Shown here: positions 34,580-44,085 of the stretch, in pieces
Position numbering within the stretch: the first letter of the stretch is position 1
Layout of the letters: every line of letters starts with the position of its first letter
Assembly: GCF_018333235.1 (NCBI RefSeq)
Contig: NZ_BORP01000001.1
Coordinates: 496,001-560,000 of the forward strand
DNA from: Ornithinibacillus bavariensis
Lineage (GTDB): Bacteria; Bacillota; Bacilli; Bacillales; Amphibacillaceae
Direction: 5' to 3'
DNA length: 64,000 nt
Translations under genes and position numbers: made by a program
The notes under the pieces: generated by a model
The model's database searches: none
Seen by the model: the letters and a program-made list of their open reading frames with translations, nothing else
Told to the model about the DNA's origin: nothing

Positions 34580-35890
34580 TTGGTAGAAAGAAGAAGGCCA
34601 ATTAAAGTGAATGAAGCCATTGAGCGAGTCATGCGCTTTAAAAGAACTGGCAGTACTCAATTCATAGAAATTGAAGATTCCTATGGGCATTTTCTTGGAG
34701 AAGATTTAATAGCTGACCATGATGTGCCTTTTTTTGACCGCTCGCCATATGATGGCTTTGCTGTTCGATCTAAGGATACTGCACATGCTTCAAGGGAGAA
34801 TCCAATAAGCTTTGAAGTCATTGGTGAGATTGGTGCAGGAAGTGTCTTTGAAGGACCTATAGGAAATCAACAGGCTGTAAGAATTATGACAGGTGCACAG
34901 ATTCCGGATAATTGTGATGCCGTAGTTATGCTTGAGCTAGCAAATGAATATGAAGCGGATGGAAAGGCAATGTTTGATTTAAAAAGAAGTCTGAAGCCTG
35001 GTGAGAATATTTCCTTTACAGGAGAGGATACAAAAAAAGGTACCGTGTTAGCGAAGAAAGGAACGTATATTAATCCAGGGATTATTGCGTTACTAGCAAC
35101 ATTTGGTTATAGGAAGGTTCCAATCAGTAATAGTCCTGTGATCGGGATTATTGCTACAGGTAGTGAGCTATTAGAAGTGGATGCTGAGCTTGAACCAGGA
35201 AAAATCCGTAATAGCAACGCCTATATGGTGTTAGCTCAAATTAAACGGGCTGGAGGGATCCCATACTATTTAGGACAGTTTAGTGATGATTTTGATACTT
35301 GTTATCAGCAGGTTCATGAAGCACTTGAAAAGGTTGATATTTTAATTACAACGGGCGGAGTTTCTGTTGGTGATTATGACTATCTGCCAGCAATTTATGA
35401 TAAATTGGGTGCAAATGTGTTATTTAATAAAATAGCAATGCGTCCAGGTAGTGTAACAACAGTAGCTGAACTAGGCGGGAAACTTCTTTTTGGCTTATCT
35501 GGCAATCCCTCAGCATGCTATGTTGGCTTTGAGCTTTTCACAAGACCAATGATAAGAGCATTTTTACATAATAAAAAACCATTTTTAAAAAAGGAGTATG
35601 CAATATTAGGGGCTGATTTTAAAAAGCCAAACCCTTTTGATCGTTTTGTTCGCGGACACCTCACCTTTGAATATGGCAAATTAGTAGCTAATCCTGTAGG
35701 GCTGGATAAGTCTAATGTGGTGACTTCCTTGGGGCAAGCAGATATCTTCATTCAATTGCCAGGTGGAACTAGGGGTTATGAAAAAGGGATGGAGGTTGTA
35801 GTCCTCTTATTGGAGGATCAGGAAGGGACCATCTATGATGATTTTGCGAGTAAAGGATTGAAAGTAAGAGGGAGAATAAACCATGGATAA
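34580..35890 (+). CDS. moeA: molybdopterin molybdotransferase MoeA
   Basis: A 436-residue enzyme that inserts molybdate into adenylylated molybdopterin. The N-terminal PFFDRSPYDGFAVRS, the IMTGAQIPDNCDAVVMLE loop, the GIIATGSELL and TTGGVSVGDYDYLP motifs of the MogA-like domain, and FGLSGNPSACYVGFELF are all present. The TTG start at 34580 has AAGGGGG 7 bases upstream. Its last 8 bases overlap moaE. Confidence 0.94.
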   Translation: MVERRRPIKVNEAIERVMRFKRTGSTQFIEIEDSYGHFLGEDLIADHDVPFFDRSPYDGFAVRSKDTAHASRENPISFEVIGEIGAGSVFEGPIGNQQAVRIMTGAQIPDNCDAVVMLELANEYEADGKAMFDLKRSLKPGENISFTGEDTKKGTVLAKKGTYINPGIIALLATFGYRKVPISNSPVIGIIATGSELLEVDAELEPGKIRNSNAYMVLAQIKRAGGIPYYLGQFSDDFDTCYQQVHEALEKVDILITTGGVSVGDYDYLPAIYDKLGANVLFNKIAMRPGSVTTVAELGGKLLFGLSGNPSACYVGFELFTRPMIRAFLHNKKPFLKKEYAILGADFKKPNPFDRFVRGHLTFEYGKLVANPVGLDKSNVVTSLGQADIFIQLPGGTRGYEKGMEVVVLLLEDQEGTIYDDFASKGLKVRGRINHG

Positions 35891-36350
35891 AAAGCTTTTT
35901 GAAATAGTGGAAGACCCAATTCAAATGGAAGAGGTAATTGAAAAGGTTACACGGAGAGAGGCTGGGGCGATTACCACCTTTCTAGGTACGGTTCGGGAAT
36001 GGACAAATGGTAGAAAAACAATTTATTTAGAATACCAGGCTTATAAGCCGATGGCCATTAAAATGCTGGCACAAATAGGTGAAGAGGTGGAGGGAAAATG
36101 GAAAGATACGAAGATTGCTATTACGCATCGTATCGGCCATTTACATATTTCAGATATTGCTGTTGCTATTGCAGTCTCATCACCACATCGAAAAGCAGCA
36201 TATGAAGCTAATGAATACGCGATTGAGAGAATTAAACAGATTGTTCCTATATGGAAAAAAGAGCACTGGGAGGATGGGGAAACATGGATTGGGGATCAAT
36301 TAGAGAAGATTTCTTATCCAAATGGTTCGCCGAATATAGAGAGGGGATAG
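35883..36350 (+). CDS. moaE: molybdopterin synthase catalytic subunit MoaE
   Basis: A 155-residue large subunit of molybdopterin synthase, which puts the dithiolene sulfurs into cyclic pyranopterin. AGAITTFLGTVREWTNGR, LEYQAYKPMA, THRIGHLHI and PIWKKEHWEDGETWIG are the usual MoaE motifs, including the active-site Lys in the WKKE helix. It overlaps moeA by 8 bases and precedes moaD, its partner subunit, by 7. Confidence 0.95.
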   Translation: MDKKLFEIVEDPIQMEEVIEKVTRREAGAITTFLGTVREWTNGRKTIYLEYQAYKPMAIKMLAQIGEEVEGKWKDTKIAITHRIGHLHISDIAVAIAVSSPHRKAAYEANEYAIERIKQIVPIWKKEHWEDGETWIGDQLEKISYPNGSPNIERG

Positions 36351-36357
36351 TAAGAGT

Positions 36358-36591
36358 ATGATTACTGTATTATTATTTGCTGAGCTTCAAGAGGCTACTG
36401 GCAGGGAACGGATTGAGGTTGAAGTAAATGACATGAGTGTATCAGAATTAAAGGATTGGATGAAAAGAAAATACTCTTTGCCACAAATTGATCGTGTTAT
36501 GACCGCTGTAAATGAGGAATATGCATTGCCAACAGATAGGGTAAAATCTGGTGATGTCGTTGCCTTTATTCCACCGGTAAGTGGTGGATAA
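36358..36591 (+). CDS. moaD: molybdopterin synthase sulfur carrier subunit MoaD
   Basis: A 77-residue ubiquitin-like protein ending FIPPVSGG; the terminal Gly-Gly is adenylated by MoeB and thiocarboxylated to give the sulfur donor. ATG has GAGGGG upstream. It is flanked by moaE and mobB. Confidence 0.95.
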   Translation: MITVLLFAELQEATGRERIEVEVNDMSVSELKDWMKRKYSLPQIDRVMTAVNEEYALPTDRVKSGDVVAFIPPVSGG

Positions 36592-36592
36592 G

Positions 36593-37087
36593 ATGAACGT
36601 ATTGCAGATTGTTGGGTATAAAAATAGTGGGAAAACAAGTCTATCAAATGCTATCATTTCTTATTTTGGTCAAAGAAATATACTGGTGGGTGCCTTGAAG
36701 CATCATGGTCATGGTGGAGTACCAATAGGGTTAGAAAATACAGACAGTGAACAGCACCGTTATTCCGGTGCTACCATTGCAGGAGTTGTAGGAGAGCATA
36801 TATTTCAATTATCTCATCATACAAATTGGGATAAAGAGATTTTATTACTAATTTATAAACAGTTAGGAATAGAGCTGTTAGTGGTAGAGGGCTATAAACA
36901 GTGGCTTGATCCAAAAATTGTGATGGTTAGGAACGAATCAGACCTATCTATTTTGTCTGGATTAACCAATATTATCGCAATTTACGCACCTTTCCATTTA
37001 AAGCTACCGGTGGAATATCCAGTATTTCAGAATAAAAGTGAACTTGTTGAATGGCTCTTTATGAGGAATATAAAGGGGAAAATTTAA
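36593..37087 (+). CDS. mobB: molybdopterin-guanine dinucleotide biosynthesis protein MobB
   Basis: A 164-residue P-loop GTPase that assists MobA. The Walker A motif GYKNSGKTSL is at residues 8-17, and ELLVVEGYKQW is the later conserved strand. I chose the ATG at 36593, one base after the moaD stop, because the in-frame GTG at 36581 lies inside moaD and belongs to its ribosome site. It ends by sharing one base with mobA. Confidence 0.92.
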   Translation: MNVLQIVGYKNSGKTSLSNAIISYFGQRNILVGALKHHGHGGVPIGLENTDSEQHRYSGATIAGVVGEHIFQLSHHTNWDKEILLLIYKQLGIELLVVEGYKQWLDPKIVMVRNESDLSILSGLTNIIAIYAPFHLKLPVEYPVFQNKSELVEWLFMRNIKGKI

Positions 37088-37668
37088 TGAAAAAAGAGAT
37101 GGTTGGTATCGTATTAGCAGGAGGACAATCGAGAAGATTTGGATCCCCTAAGGCATTTGCTGAAAGAAATGGAATTCCATTCTATTTCTATTCTATCCAA
37201 GCCATGGATGATCTTGTCGAATCGATAGTTTTAGTAACAAATGAAAGTCTATTTAAACAGTTTCGGAATGAAAAGCTTTCTGTAGAGTTGACAACAGATC
37301 ATCAGGATTTTGCAGGACTCGGACCACTTGCTGGGATATATACAGCGATGGAAAAGGTTGAGGCAGAATGGTATTTAATTGCTCCGGTTGATGTACCTTT
37401 TATTGAAAAGAGAATTTTTTCCTTGCTTCTTCCTTATCGTAGTAATAATCCTGATGTCATTGCTCCAATTGCTGGTGATAGGCTGCAACCACTACTATCT
37501 ATTTTCCGAGGAACGATGAAGGATAAAATTAAGGAACAACTTCTAAGAAAGGAATTATCCATAAAGCAGCTTTTCGATAAATGTACGGTTTCCTATGTAG
37601 AGATGAAGGATGATTTACTATTCACAAATATAAATAGTTTAGAAGAGTATAATTGCTTTCTTGAATAA
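37087..37668 (+). CDS. mobA: molybdenum cofactor guanylyltransferase MobA
   Basis: A 193-residue nucleotidyltransferase that joins GMP to molybdopterin to make the guanine dinucleotide cofactor used by DMSO-reductase-type enzymes such as the FdhF-like protein at 29.3 kb. The motif GIVLAGGQSRRFGSPKAF is at residues 7-24 and a metal-binding Asp is in LIAPVDVPFIE. The ATG at 37087 overlaps the mobB stop as TAATG and has AAGGGGAAA upstream. Confidence 0.94.
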   Translation: MKKEMVGIVLAGGQSRRFGSPKAFAERNGIPFYFYSIQAMDDLVESIVLVTNESLFKQFRNEKLSVELTTDHQDFAGLGPLAGIYTAMEKVEAEWYLIAPVDVPFIEKRIFSLLLPYRSNNPDVIAPIAGDRLQPLLSIFRGTMKDKIKEQLLRKELSIKQLFDKCTVSYVEMKDDLLFTNINSLEEYNCFLE

Positions 37669-37692
37669 CAGAGAAGTGAGGTGGATTGGGAC

Positions 37693-38208
37693 ATGCTCAG
37701 TAGACATCGACAGCATGAAATAAAAGCCGTACAATGTGCAGTGATTACAATCAGTGATACAAGAACGAAGGAAACCGACGCGAGTGGAAGGGAAATTATC
37801 GATTTGCTTGAGGAAAACGGACATCAAGTAATGCAGTACACGATTATAAAGGATGAAAAAGAGGTAATACAGCAACTATTGAAATCTGCAACAACAAATA
37901 ATAATGTAGAGGCAGTTATCATGAACGGCGGTACAGGTATTTCCAATCGAGATGTAACCATTGAGGCAATTCAACCACTTTTTTCAAAGGAAATTACTGG
38001 ATTTGGTGAACTATTTCGGATGCTTAGCTACAACCTAGATATAGGATCAGCAAGTATGTTATCCCGTGCTATTGCAGGAGTTATCAACAATCGCATTGTT
38101 TTCTCGACACCCGGTTCTACGAAAGCAGTAAAATTAGCAATGGAAAAATTAATTATCCCGGAGCTTGGGCACGCAGTAAAAGAACTGAGAAAGGATAAGG
38201 TAGAGTAA
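37693..38208 (+). CDS. moaB: molybdopterin adenylyltransferase-type protein MoaB
   Basis: A 171-residue MogA/MoaB protein that adenylates molybdopterin before metal insertion. TISDTRTKETDASGREI, NGGTGISNRDVTIEAI and STPGSTKAVKLAMEKLIIPELGH match the family, and it is closest in feel to Bacillus MoaB. The ATG at 37693 is 8 bases after GTGAGG; an in-frame GTG at 37681 overlaps that site. Last gene of the plus-strand Moco run. Confidence 0.92.
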   Translation: MLSRHRQHEIKAVQCAVITISDTRTKETDASGREIIDLLEENGHQVMQYTIIKDEKEVIQQLLKSATTNNNVEAVIMNGGTGISNRDVTIEAIQPLFSKEITGFGELFRMLSYNLDIGSASMLSRAIAGVINNRIVFSTPGSTKAVKLAMEKLIIPELGHAVKELRKDKVE

Positions 38209-38271
38209 TAGAGGAGGCTCACATACTACCAATTATAGCTTTCTTGTTAGGCTTTGATTTACTAGAAAGGC

Positions 38272-38368
38272 TTTAGTCTACCAAAAAGCAGGGAAGAAAT
38301 TACAATCATTTGAATGATAAAGTTATTACTTCTGTTTAGGTGGTGCAGTTGCTATTTGGTAGACTTAG
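38272..38368. repeat. inverted repeat in the moaB-moaC spacer
   Basis: TTTAGTCTACCAAA (38272-38285) and TTTGGTAGACTTAG (38355-38368) are inverted copies with one or two mismatches, 69 bases apart. The sequence between them has no gene. Confidence 0.5.
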
Positions 38369-38383
38369 GATAAAGATACGAAA

Positions 38384-38426
38384 AAGGAATGGTCTATTAG
38401 TTAGACTCAAATAGACCATATTTATT
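38384..38426. terminator. bidirectional terminator
   Basis: AATGGTCTATT pairs with AATAGACCATT-like sequence (38389-38419) between the convergent moaB and moaC genes, with A-rich sequence before and T-rich sequence after. Confidence 0.75.
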
Positions 38427-38442
38427 ATAAGATCTATATCGT

Positions 38443-38922
38443 TTATTTTCGTTTGAAATCGCCACTTTTCCCTCCACTTTTCTCAAGCAGGAATGTAGAT
38501 CCTATAGTCATGCTTTTATCAATGGCTTTACACATATCATAAACTGTTAAGGCTGCTACGGAAGCTGCCGTTAATGCTTCCATTTCGACTCCGGTGCTAC
38601 TGACTGTTTTTACCTCTGTTAATATAATGAGTTCCATATTATCTTTGTCTGAGCTCTCCCATTCAAAGGATATATTTACCCCGCTTATTGGAATCGGATG
38701 GCACATAGGTATTAATGATGGCGTCTGTTTGGCTGCCATAATACCGGCAACCTGAGCTACGGACAGAACATCACCTTTTTTTATGTTTTGTAGTTTAATT
38801 GCTTCATATACTTCGGTTCCCATAAATATACTAGACCTTGCTTTCGCTACTCTAGTGCTTATTTTCTTTTCCGTAATATCCACCATCTTTGCTCGACCTT
38901 CTTCATTAAAATGCGTTAGCAT
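38443..38922 (-). CDS. moaC: cyclic pyranopterin monophosphate synthase MoaC
   Basis: A 159-residue enzyme that completes the second step of molybdenum cofactor synthesis after Moa[54 protein letters not shown] and the C-terminal [11 protein letters not shown] are the expected motifs, with catalytic Lys and His in place. Of two adjacent ATGs the one at 38922 is 7 bases from GGAGG. It is the only Moco gene on the minus strand, convergent with moaB. Confidence 0.94.
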   Translation of the reverse strand: MLTHFNEEGRAKMVDITEKKISTRVAKARSSIFMGTEVYEAIKLQNIKKGDVLSVAQVAGIMAAKQTPSLIPMCHPIPISGVNISFEWESSDKDNMELIILTEVKTVSSTGVEMEALTAASVAALTVYDMCKAIDKSMTIGSTFLLEKSGGKSGDFKRK

Positions 38923-39006
38923 CATATAACCTCCAATCGACTTTATAAATGATAGGGCTTTTTTTACTGACAAGAGATTGTACAAATTTTGCTACCTGTG
39001 AGGCGT

Positions 39007-39600
39007 TTACCTTGATACAAAAGGATTTCCAGAAATCCAAAATCGGTAGGGATAATCTCTTGCTTCACCAGAGTTATCAATTCCAATACGTTTGCCTTGT
39101 TCAATATGTAGTGGCTTTTTTCCTTTTGCTATAAATAGTGAAGAATTATAAAAGGTCTTTCCATAATCATCCATTGATATATGTAGTGCCTTAGTTAGCT
39201 TACCTGGCCCACTTGTTAAATTTTGAAGGCTTTTTACTGGGCGCCTTGTAAGCATTAAATCAATCCCAATAGAAGGCTCAATAGCTCGAATAAGAATTGC
39301 TTCCGGTATCCCTAATGGACCAGATACAACGTTGACCAATGTATGTGTATGCATCTGGTAGGTGTAGACATGCCCTGGTTCTTGAAACATAATCTCGGTA
39401 CGTTTTGTTCTTCGATTTTGAAAACTATGTGCTGCTTGATCAACCGAGCCTAGGTACGCTTCTGTTTCGACAATCACACCTCCGGAAATTCCCTCGTCGG
39501 TTTCTTTCACTAATATACATCCCAATAATCTTTTAGCTAATTCAAGTGTAGGTCCTTCATAAAAACTTTGGGGTAGTGGGGTTAGTGTTAAATCCATCAT
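39007..39600 (-). CDS. DNA-3-methyladenine glycosylase (MPG/Aag type)
   Basis: A 197-residue monofunctional base-excision enzyme that removes alkylated purines. ELAKRLLGCILVKE, VIVETEAYLGSVDQAAHSF (with the catalytic Glu and the intercalating region), RTEIMFQEPGHVYTYQMH and LTSGPGKLTKAL are typical of the human MPG-like family found in Bacillus (YxlJ). Two ATGs are adjacent at 39600 and 39597. It lies 84 bases upstream of moaC on the same strand and may be cotranscribed with it. Confidence 0.93.
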   Translation of the reverse strand: MMDLTLTPLPQSFYEGPTLELAKRLLGCILVKETDEGISGGVIVETEAYLGSVDQAAHSFQNRRTKRTEIMFQEPGHVYTYQMHTHTLVNVVSGPLGIPEAILIRAIEPSIGIDLMLTRRPVKSLQNLTSGPGKLTKALHISMDDYGKTFYNSSLFIAKGKKPLHIEQGKRIGIDNSGEARDYPYRFWISGNPFVSR

Positions 39601-39719
39601 CTTATTCCTTTCACTTTAGCTTAGCATAATCCTATCACTGATCACGTCATAATGAAAGTGCTTAAGAATAGTTCTGTGATAATATAGTAATATGAAAACG
39701 TATGGGAGGAGAGAAATAA

Positions 39720-40511
39720 GTGGCTCCAATTGAGAGAAATGAAATACCGCAGGAGATATTAGAATTTATTGGTGAAATAGTAGCATTTGATTTTCCAAAA
39801 CAAGGCTGTACTTCTGATGTTGTTGTTTTAACGAATAAAGAAAAAAGCTTTGTCTTAAAACGTTCTAAGAATGAACAATTTAAAGCTTGGTTAATGAGGG
39901 AAAGTGACGTATTGGAAATTCTTTCAAAACATACGGATCTTACCCCGAAAATCTATATGACTATCTCCCGTTCAAAAGAAAATGAGGGCTGGATTTTGAT
40001 GGAGTATATCCCTGGAGTAACTTTGCGGGAAGCACTTCAAGATTGCAGAAACGAAGATCAGAGACAGGAATTAATTTTTCAATTTGGACAAATCCTTCGT
40101 AAATTACATGACACCCCGTGCCCACCTAAACTAATCACCGATAATTTGTGGCTGGATAATATGTTAGAAGATGCGGCTTTCAATTTAAAGAACTATGAGG
40201 TTGATGGCTCTGAAAAATTACTTCAAGAGCTTCACCATAAACGTCCAAAAGATTACCAGCAAACACTTATTCACGGTGACTTTACGATAGACAATGTAAT
40301 GGTTCATAATAGTGTAATCGTGAAGATTATCGATTGGAGTGGTGGAGCATATGGAGATCCTCGTTATGATGTGGCACTTGCGATTAGGAAAATACCAAAG
40401 GCATTTGAAAAAGAGGCGGATCGAGATACATTTTTTGCCGGTTATGGTGGGCGAATTATTGATGATAAGGTTTACCACTATTTTGCAGAAGGATTATATG
40501 AATTTTTCTAG
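39720..40511 (+). CDS. aminoglycoside phosphotransferase-fold kinase
   Basis: A 263-residue protein kinase-like fold enzyme of the APH superfamily. The Brenner motif is LIHGDFTIDNVM (catalytic Asp) and the metal site is VKIIDWSGGAYGDPRYDVAL; the N-terminal lobe has FVLKRSKNE with the ATP-binding Lys. Substrates in this superfamily range from aminoglycosides to choline, homoserine and macrolides, so resistance should not be assumed. The GTG start has GGAGGAG upstream. Confidence 0.85.
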   Translation: MAPIERNEIPQEILEFIGEIVAFDFPKQGCTSDVVVLTNKEKSFVLKRSKNEQFKAWLMRESDVLEILSKHTDLTPKIYMTISRSKENEGWILMEYIPGVTLREALQDCRNEDQRQELIFQFGQILRKLHDTPCPPKLITDNLWLDNMLEDAAFNLKNYEVDGSEKLLQELHHKRPKDYQQTLIHGDFTIDNVMVHNSVIVKIIDWSGGAYGDPRYDVALAIRKIPKAFEKEADRDTFFAGYGGRIIDDKVYHYFAEGLYEFF

Positions 40512-40599
40512 TTGAAAAACTTGAAACTATTATGACTTTAGTACGTATTACTTGTTAGATTATTGCTTAAACATAATTGAAATAATAGGGGGAACAGCA

Positions 40600-43335
40600 T
40601 TGGATTTTACAGTATTTAAAAATAAATCTGCTAAAGAACGAAAAAAGTTATCGAAAGGAAAATCAATAACACTATTAGTAATCGTTTTGTTATTGATTGT
40701 AGGGTTTTTATCGGTTGATTTCTTTACTGATCTCATATGGATGGACTCATTAGGATTTCGTAATGTATTTACAACCGTTCTTGGCAGCAAAGTATTACTT
40801 GCAGGTTTAGGATTTATTGTATTTATGATCCTTTCTGCCGTTACTTTTTTCTGGATTAGAAGTGCATACATTGGTCATTTAGGACATGAAAAGCTCCCAC
40901 CAATGATGACTCATAAAAAAACAAGTAATGCAATTATTCTAGTATTAGCTGCCGTCATTGGATTAATAGGAAGTATCTTAGTACAAGAAATTGGCTGGGA
41001 GCCTTTATTAAAATTTATGAATCAAGCTTCCTTTGGCGTAGAGGATCCGTATTTTGGCATGGACATATCCTTTTATATGTTTACACTGCCTTTATTAAAA
41101 ATAATGTTCAATTTGTTGTTAGGGTTAGCTGTTATATTCTTTTTAATTGAGGCAGGTTGCTACTCTGTATTTGGTATGTATCGAAAAAGTAAAAAATCCC
41201 AAATTCATATGGGGATTACGTTAGGGTTTGTAGGATTATTTTTGGCTGGTTTGCATATGCTGGCTCCGTACGAAACATTGCTTACGAATAAGGTTAATTT
41301 GTTTCAAGAAAGTGCGGTTTACGGACTAAGCTATACAGATAAACTGATTAACATTCCGACTTCCTATATATTAGCTGGTGTAGCAGTAATAGGAACTGTC
41401 TGGATGATTATTGCGATGAATCGCGGCAAGATTTTTTCCATGATACTCCCAATCGGTGTATATTTGGTACTAGTAGTGGCTGGACAGCTTGCAAGTGTTG
41501 TGGTACAAAGCTTTATCGTTTCTCCTAATGAATTTTCTAAGGAAGAGCCTTATTTAGCTCATAATTTAGAATATACGAAGGCTGCCTATAAATTAGCTAA
41601 CATTAAAGAGCAGGAGCATCCAGCTAATGATAGCCTAAATGTTGAAATGGTTGAACGTAATCAAAAGACAATTGAAAATGTTCGTATTAATGATGTTCGT
41701 CCTTTAGAGGATGTCTATGATCAAACACAAACAATACGTCCTTATTATTCCTTTAATGATGTGGATATTGATCGTTATTGGGTAGATGGAAAGTATGAAC
41801 AGGTTTTTATTAGTGCAAGGGAATTACGAACAGAAGACTTGTCTGATCAAGCAAAAACATGGGAAAACCAGAATTTACGCTATACCCATGGCTATGGAGT
41901 CGTGATGAGTCATGTAAATGAGGTGACCCCACAGGGACAGCCAAAATATATGCTAAATAATCTTCCACCACAAGGGGTGATGGAGATTACTAGACCACAG
42001 ATATATTTTGGTGAGGAATCCTATGATGAAGTTATTGTAAAAAGTAAGAAGGATGAATTTGATTATCCACAGGGTGGAGATAATGCAACGTCACGCTTTG
42101 AAGCAGATAATGGTATTCCTATGACAGGACTAAATCGCTTGCTCTTTGCTATTAATACAGGGAATTTCCGTATGTTAGTCTCTGACCAGATTACGGAGGA
42201 TAGCTTGCTACTTCAAACACGTAATATTGTTGAACGTGTAGAGCGGATTGCACCATTTTTCACTTACGATAGTGATCCGTATATCTTTGTAAGAGATGAT
42301 GGGAGTCTGGCTTGGATAATGGATGCTTACCTAACGGAAGAACATTATCCATATGCTGAGCCGTATAAAAATGGTAAAAACTATATTCGAAATTCTGTGA
42401 AGGTAGTAATTGATGCATATACAGGAGAAGTGAACTTTTATGTGGTAGATCCGAGTGATCCATTACTACAAACCTATCAAAATATGTTTCCAGAATTATT
42501 TACAGTAGATATTCCTAAGGATGTACAGGCACATTTCCGTTATCCAGAGCATTTATTTAAAATACAAGCATCGAAGTATGGAACCTATCATATGTCTAAT
42601 TTAGAGGTGTTCTATAATCGCGAGGATGTTTGGCATTTCCCAACAGAAAAATATTATAATAAAGATGTTGAAATGGAGCCTTACTTTGTGACGATGAAGC
42701 TTCCAGATTATGAAGAAGAGGAATTCATCATGATACAACCATTCACACCAAAAACTAGGCAGAATATGATTGCTTGGATGGGAGTCCGTAATGATGGGGA
42801 GCACTACGGAGAGATGCTTGTTTATCGATTCCCTAAGCAAAAGAATGTCTATGGACCGCAGCAAATCGAGAATCGAATTAATCAAGACAGTGTCATCTCC
42901 CAGCAATTGAACCTATGGTCTCAAGGAGGTTCAGAGGTTATTCGTGGAAACCTTTTAGCTATTCCAATTGAGGACACAATGCTGTATGTAGAGCCGATCT
43001 ATATAGAATCATCTAATGAAACATCACTTCCAGAAGTGAAACAAGTAGTTGTAGCTTATGGTGACTATATAGTAATGGAAGAGAATTTCACGAAAGCGAT
43101 GGAGAGAATTCTTCAAATTGTTGATCCTGAAAACAGTGTAGCTGAAGAAAAGGGTCAAACCAAACCAAATGAAAATGACAAAGAGGATGAACCTATTAAA
43201 GAAGCGGAAGGAATACTTCTTGAGGTATCAGACTTATTTGATCAATACCAAGATGCACTTTCCAAAGGTGAATGGACAAAAGCTGCTGATCTTATGACTC
43301 AAATTGAGAGCATATTACAAGAGCTAAAACAATAA
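40600..43335 (+). CDS. UPF0182 family membrane protein
   Basis: A 911-residue protein of the COG1615/UPF0182 family. Seven hydrophobic helices lie in the first 320 residues (the first is ITLLVIVLLLIVGFLSVDFF), followed by a large soluble domain with the conserved PRPLEDVYDQTQTIRPYYSF-type stretch (here VRPLEDVYDQTQTIRPYY) and YVEPIYIES near the end. The last 70 residues are acidic and helical, with an EVSDLFDQYQDALSKGEWT ending. Function unknown. TTG at 40600 has AGGGGGA 7 bases upstream, in preference to an earlier TTG at 40552. Confidence 0.9.
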   Translation: MDFTVFKNKSAKERKKLSKGKSITLLVIVLLLIVGFLSVDFFTDLIWMDSLGFRNVFTTVLGSKVLLAGLGFIVFMILSAVTFFWIRSAYIGHLGHEKLPPMMTHKKTSNAIILVLAAVIGLIGSILVQEIGWEPLLKFMNQASFGVEDPYFGMDISFYMFTLPLLKIMFNLLLGLAVIFFLIEAGCYSVFGMYRKSKKSQIHMGITLGFVGLFLAGLHMLAPYETLLTNKVNLFQESAVYGLSYTDKLINIPTSYILAGVAVIGTVWMIIAMNRGKIFSMILPIGVYLVLVVAGQLASVVVQSFIVSPNEFSKEEPYLAHNLEYTKAAYKLANIKEQEHPANDSLNVEMVERNQKTIENVRINDVRPLEDVYDQTQTIRPYYSFNDVDIDRYWVDGKYEQVFISARELRTEDLSDQAKTWENQNLRYTHGYGVVMSHVNEVTPQGQPKYMLNNLPPQGVMEITRPQIYFGEESYDEVIVKSKKDEFDYPQGGDNATSRFEADNGIPMTGLNRLLFAINTGNFRMLVSDQITEDSLLLQTRNIVERVERIAPFFTYDSDPYIFVRDDGSLAWIMDAYLTEEHYPYAEPYKNGKNYIRNSVKVVIDAYTGEVNFYVVDPSDPLLQTYQNMFPELFTVDIPKDVQAHFRYPEHLFKIQASKYGTYHMSNLEVFYNREDVWHFPTEKYYNKDVEMEPYFVTMKLPDYEEEEFIMIQPFTPKTRQNMIAWMGVRNDGEHYGEMLVYRFPKQKNVYGPQQIENRINQDSVISQQLNLWSQGGSEVIRGNLLAIPIEDTMLYVEPIYIESSNETSLPEVKQVVVAYGDYIVMEENFTKAMERILQIVDPENSVAEEKGQTKPNENDKEDEPIKEAEGILLEVSDLFDQYQDALSKGEWTKAADLMTQIESILQELKQ

Positions 43336-43356
43336 TTATATACGGTAGAAAAAGCT

Positions 43357-43396
43357 AAAAGTGGTATACAGCAAACATGCTGAATACCACTTTTTA
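43357..43396. terminator. bidirectional terminator
   Basis: AAAAGTGGTAT pairs with ATACCACTTTT, with an inner CAGCA/TGCTG pairing, between the convergent UPF0182 and DUF2512 genes. Confidence 0.9.
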
Positions 43397-43402
43397 ATAT
43401 AT

Positions 43403-43837
43403 TTATTCTTCCTCATCTAGTTCTTTACTTATTTCCGGTTGAAGCTTATGTTGAGGAATAGTTATTGACCTAGATATTTCTTGGTTTTCTTCATACTCTA
43501 TGACATTCCTTTTCATGTAGCGATGAAAGAATATCTCACAAGCAGCAATAACGATTCCAGATAGTAAGGAATCGTCTGCAAGTTGAATGTTTCTGTCGAT
43601 AAATATTAGTCCAAGGAGATAAATTCCAACAAATGCTAATCCAAAATCACCAATTGTTGCCCAAAAGTTAGACACGTTAGGTAATATGAAAGCATCCCCG
43701 AGATATGCTACAGTACTGAGGATAAAGCTAATAAGTAATATATCACCTAATGAGACACCGTAAAACATACCTAGAATGAACCAAAGTGCGACGGTGGTGA
43801 ATAAAATTTTTATGATGAAGGAAGGTACATATTTCAA
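43403..43837 (-). CDS. DUF2512 (YndM-like) membrane protein
   Basis: A 144-residue protein with four membrane helices in the first 105 residues (IKILFTTVALWFILGMFYGV, then ILLISFILSTVAYLGDAFIL and two more) and a charged cytoplasmic tail ending in four acidic residues. The YLGDAFILPN and GDFGLAFVGIY segments match DUF2512, a Bacillus family that includes YndM. The start is TTG, 9-10 bases after GGGG. Function unknown. Confidence 0.8.
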   Translation of the reverse strand: MKYVPSFIIKILFTTVALWFILGMFYGVSLGDILLISFILSTVAYLGDAFILPNVSNFWATIGDFGLAFVGIYLLGLIFIDRNIQLADDSLLSGIVIAACEIFFHRYMKRNVIEYEENQEISRSITIPQHKLQPEISKELDEEE

Positions 43838-44037
43838 TCCGAGATGCCCCTTTCAAAAAATATCTTGATATTACATTTCCCAGTAATGTCTTTTCCATTC
43901 TAAAAAGTATCTCTATTTATTTTCATTGAAACCATCTTCTTCATTTCGCTATTAAGATAAACAATCAATATGGTGGCGTTTAGTCAGAAGTAATTCAGGG
44001 AGCATTGCTTGCCAAATATCCGACAGATCTGGGAATG

Positions 44038-44063
44038 GTAGGTAATGTGAAGATTTACCTACC
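44038..44063. other. hairpin next to the repeat array
   Basis: GGTAGGTAA pairs with TTTACCTACC around an 8-base loop, 23 bases before the 51-bp repeat array. The spacer from 43838 to here holds no gene I can recognise. Confidence 0.6.
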
Positions 44064-44085
44064 GAAGATTGGGCGAGGTCATTAG

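Noticed and set aside
36079-36303. 74-residue frame inside moaE
   Set aside because: Out-of-frame shadow of moaE without start signals.
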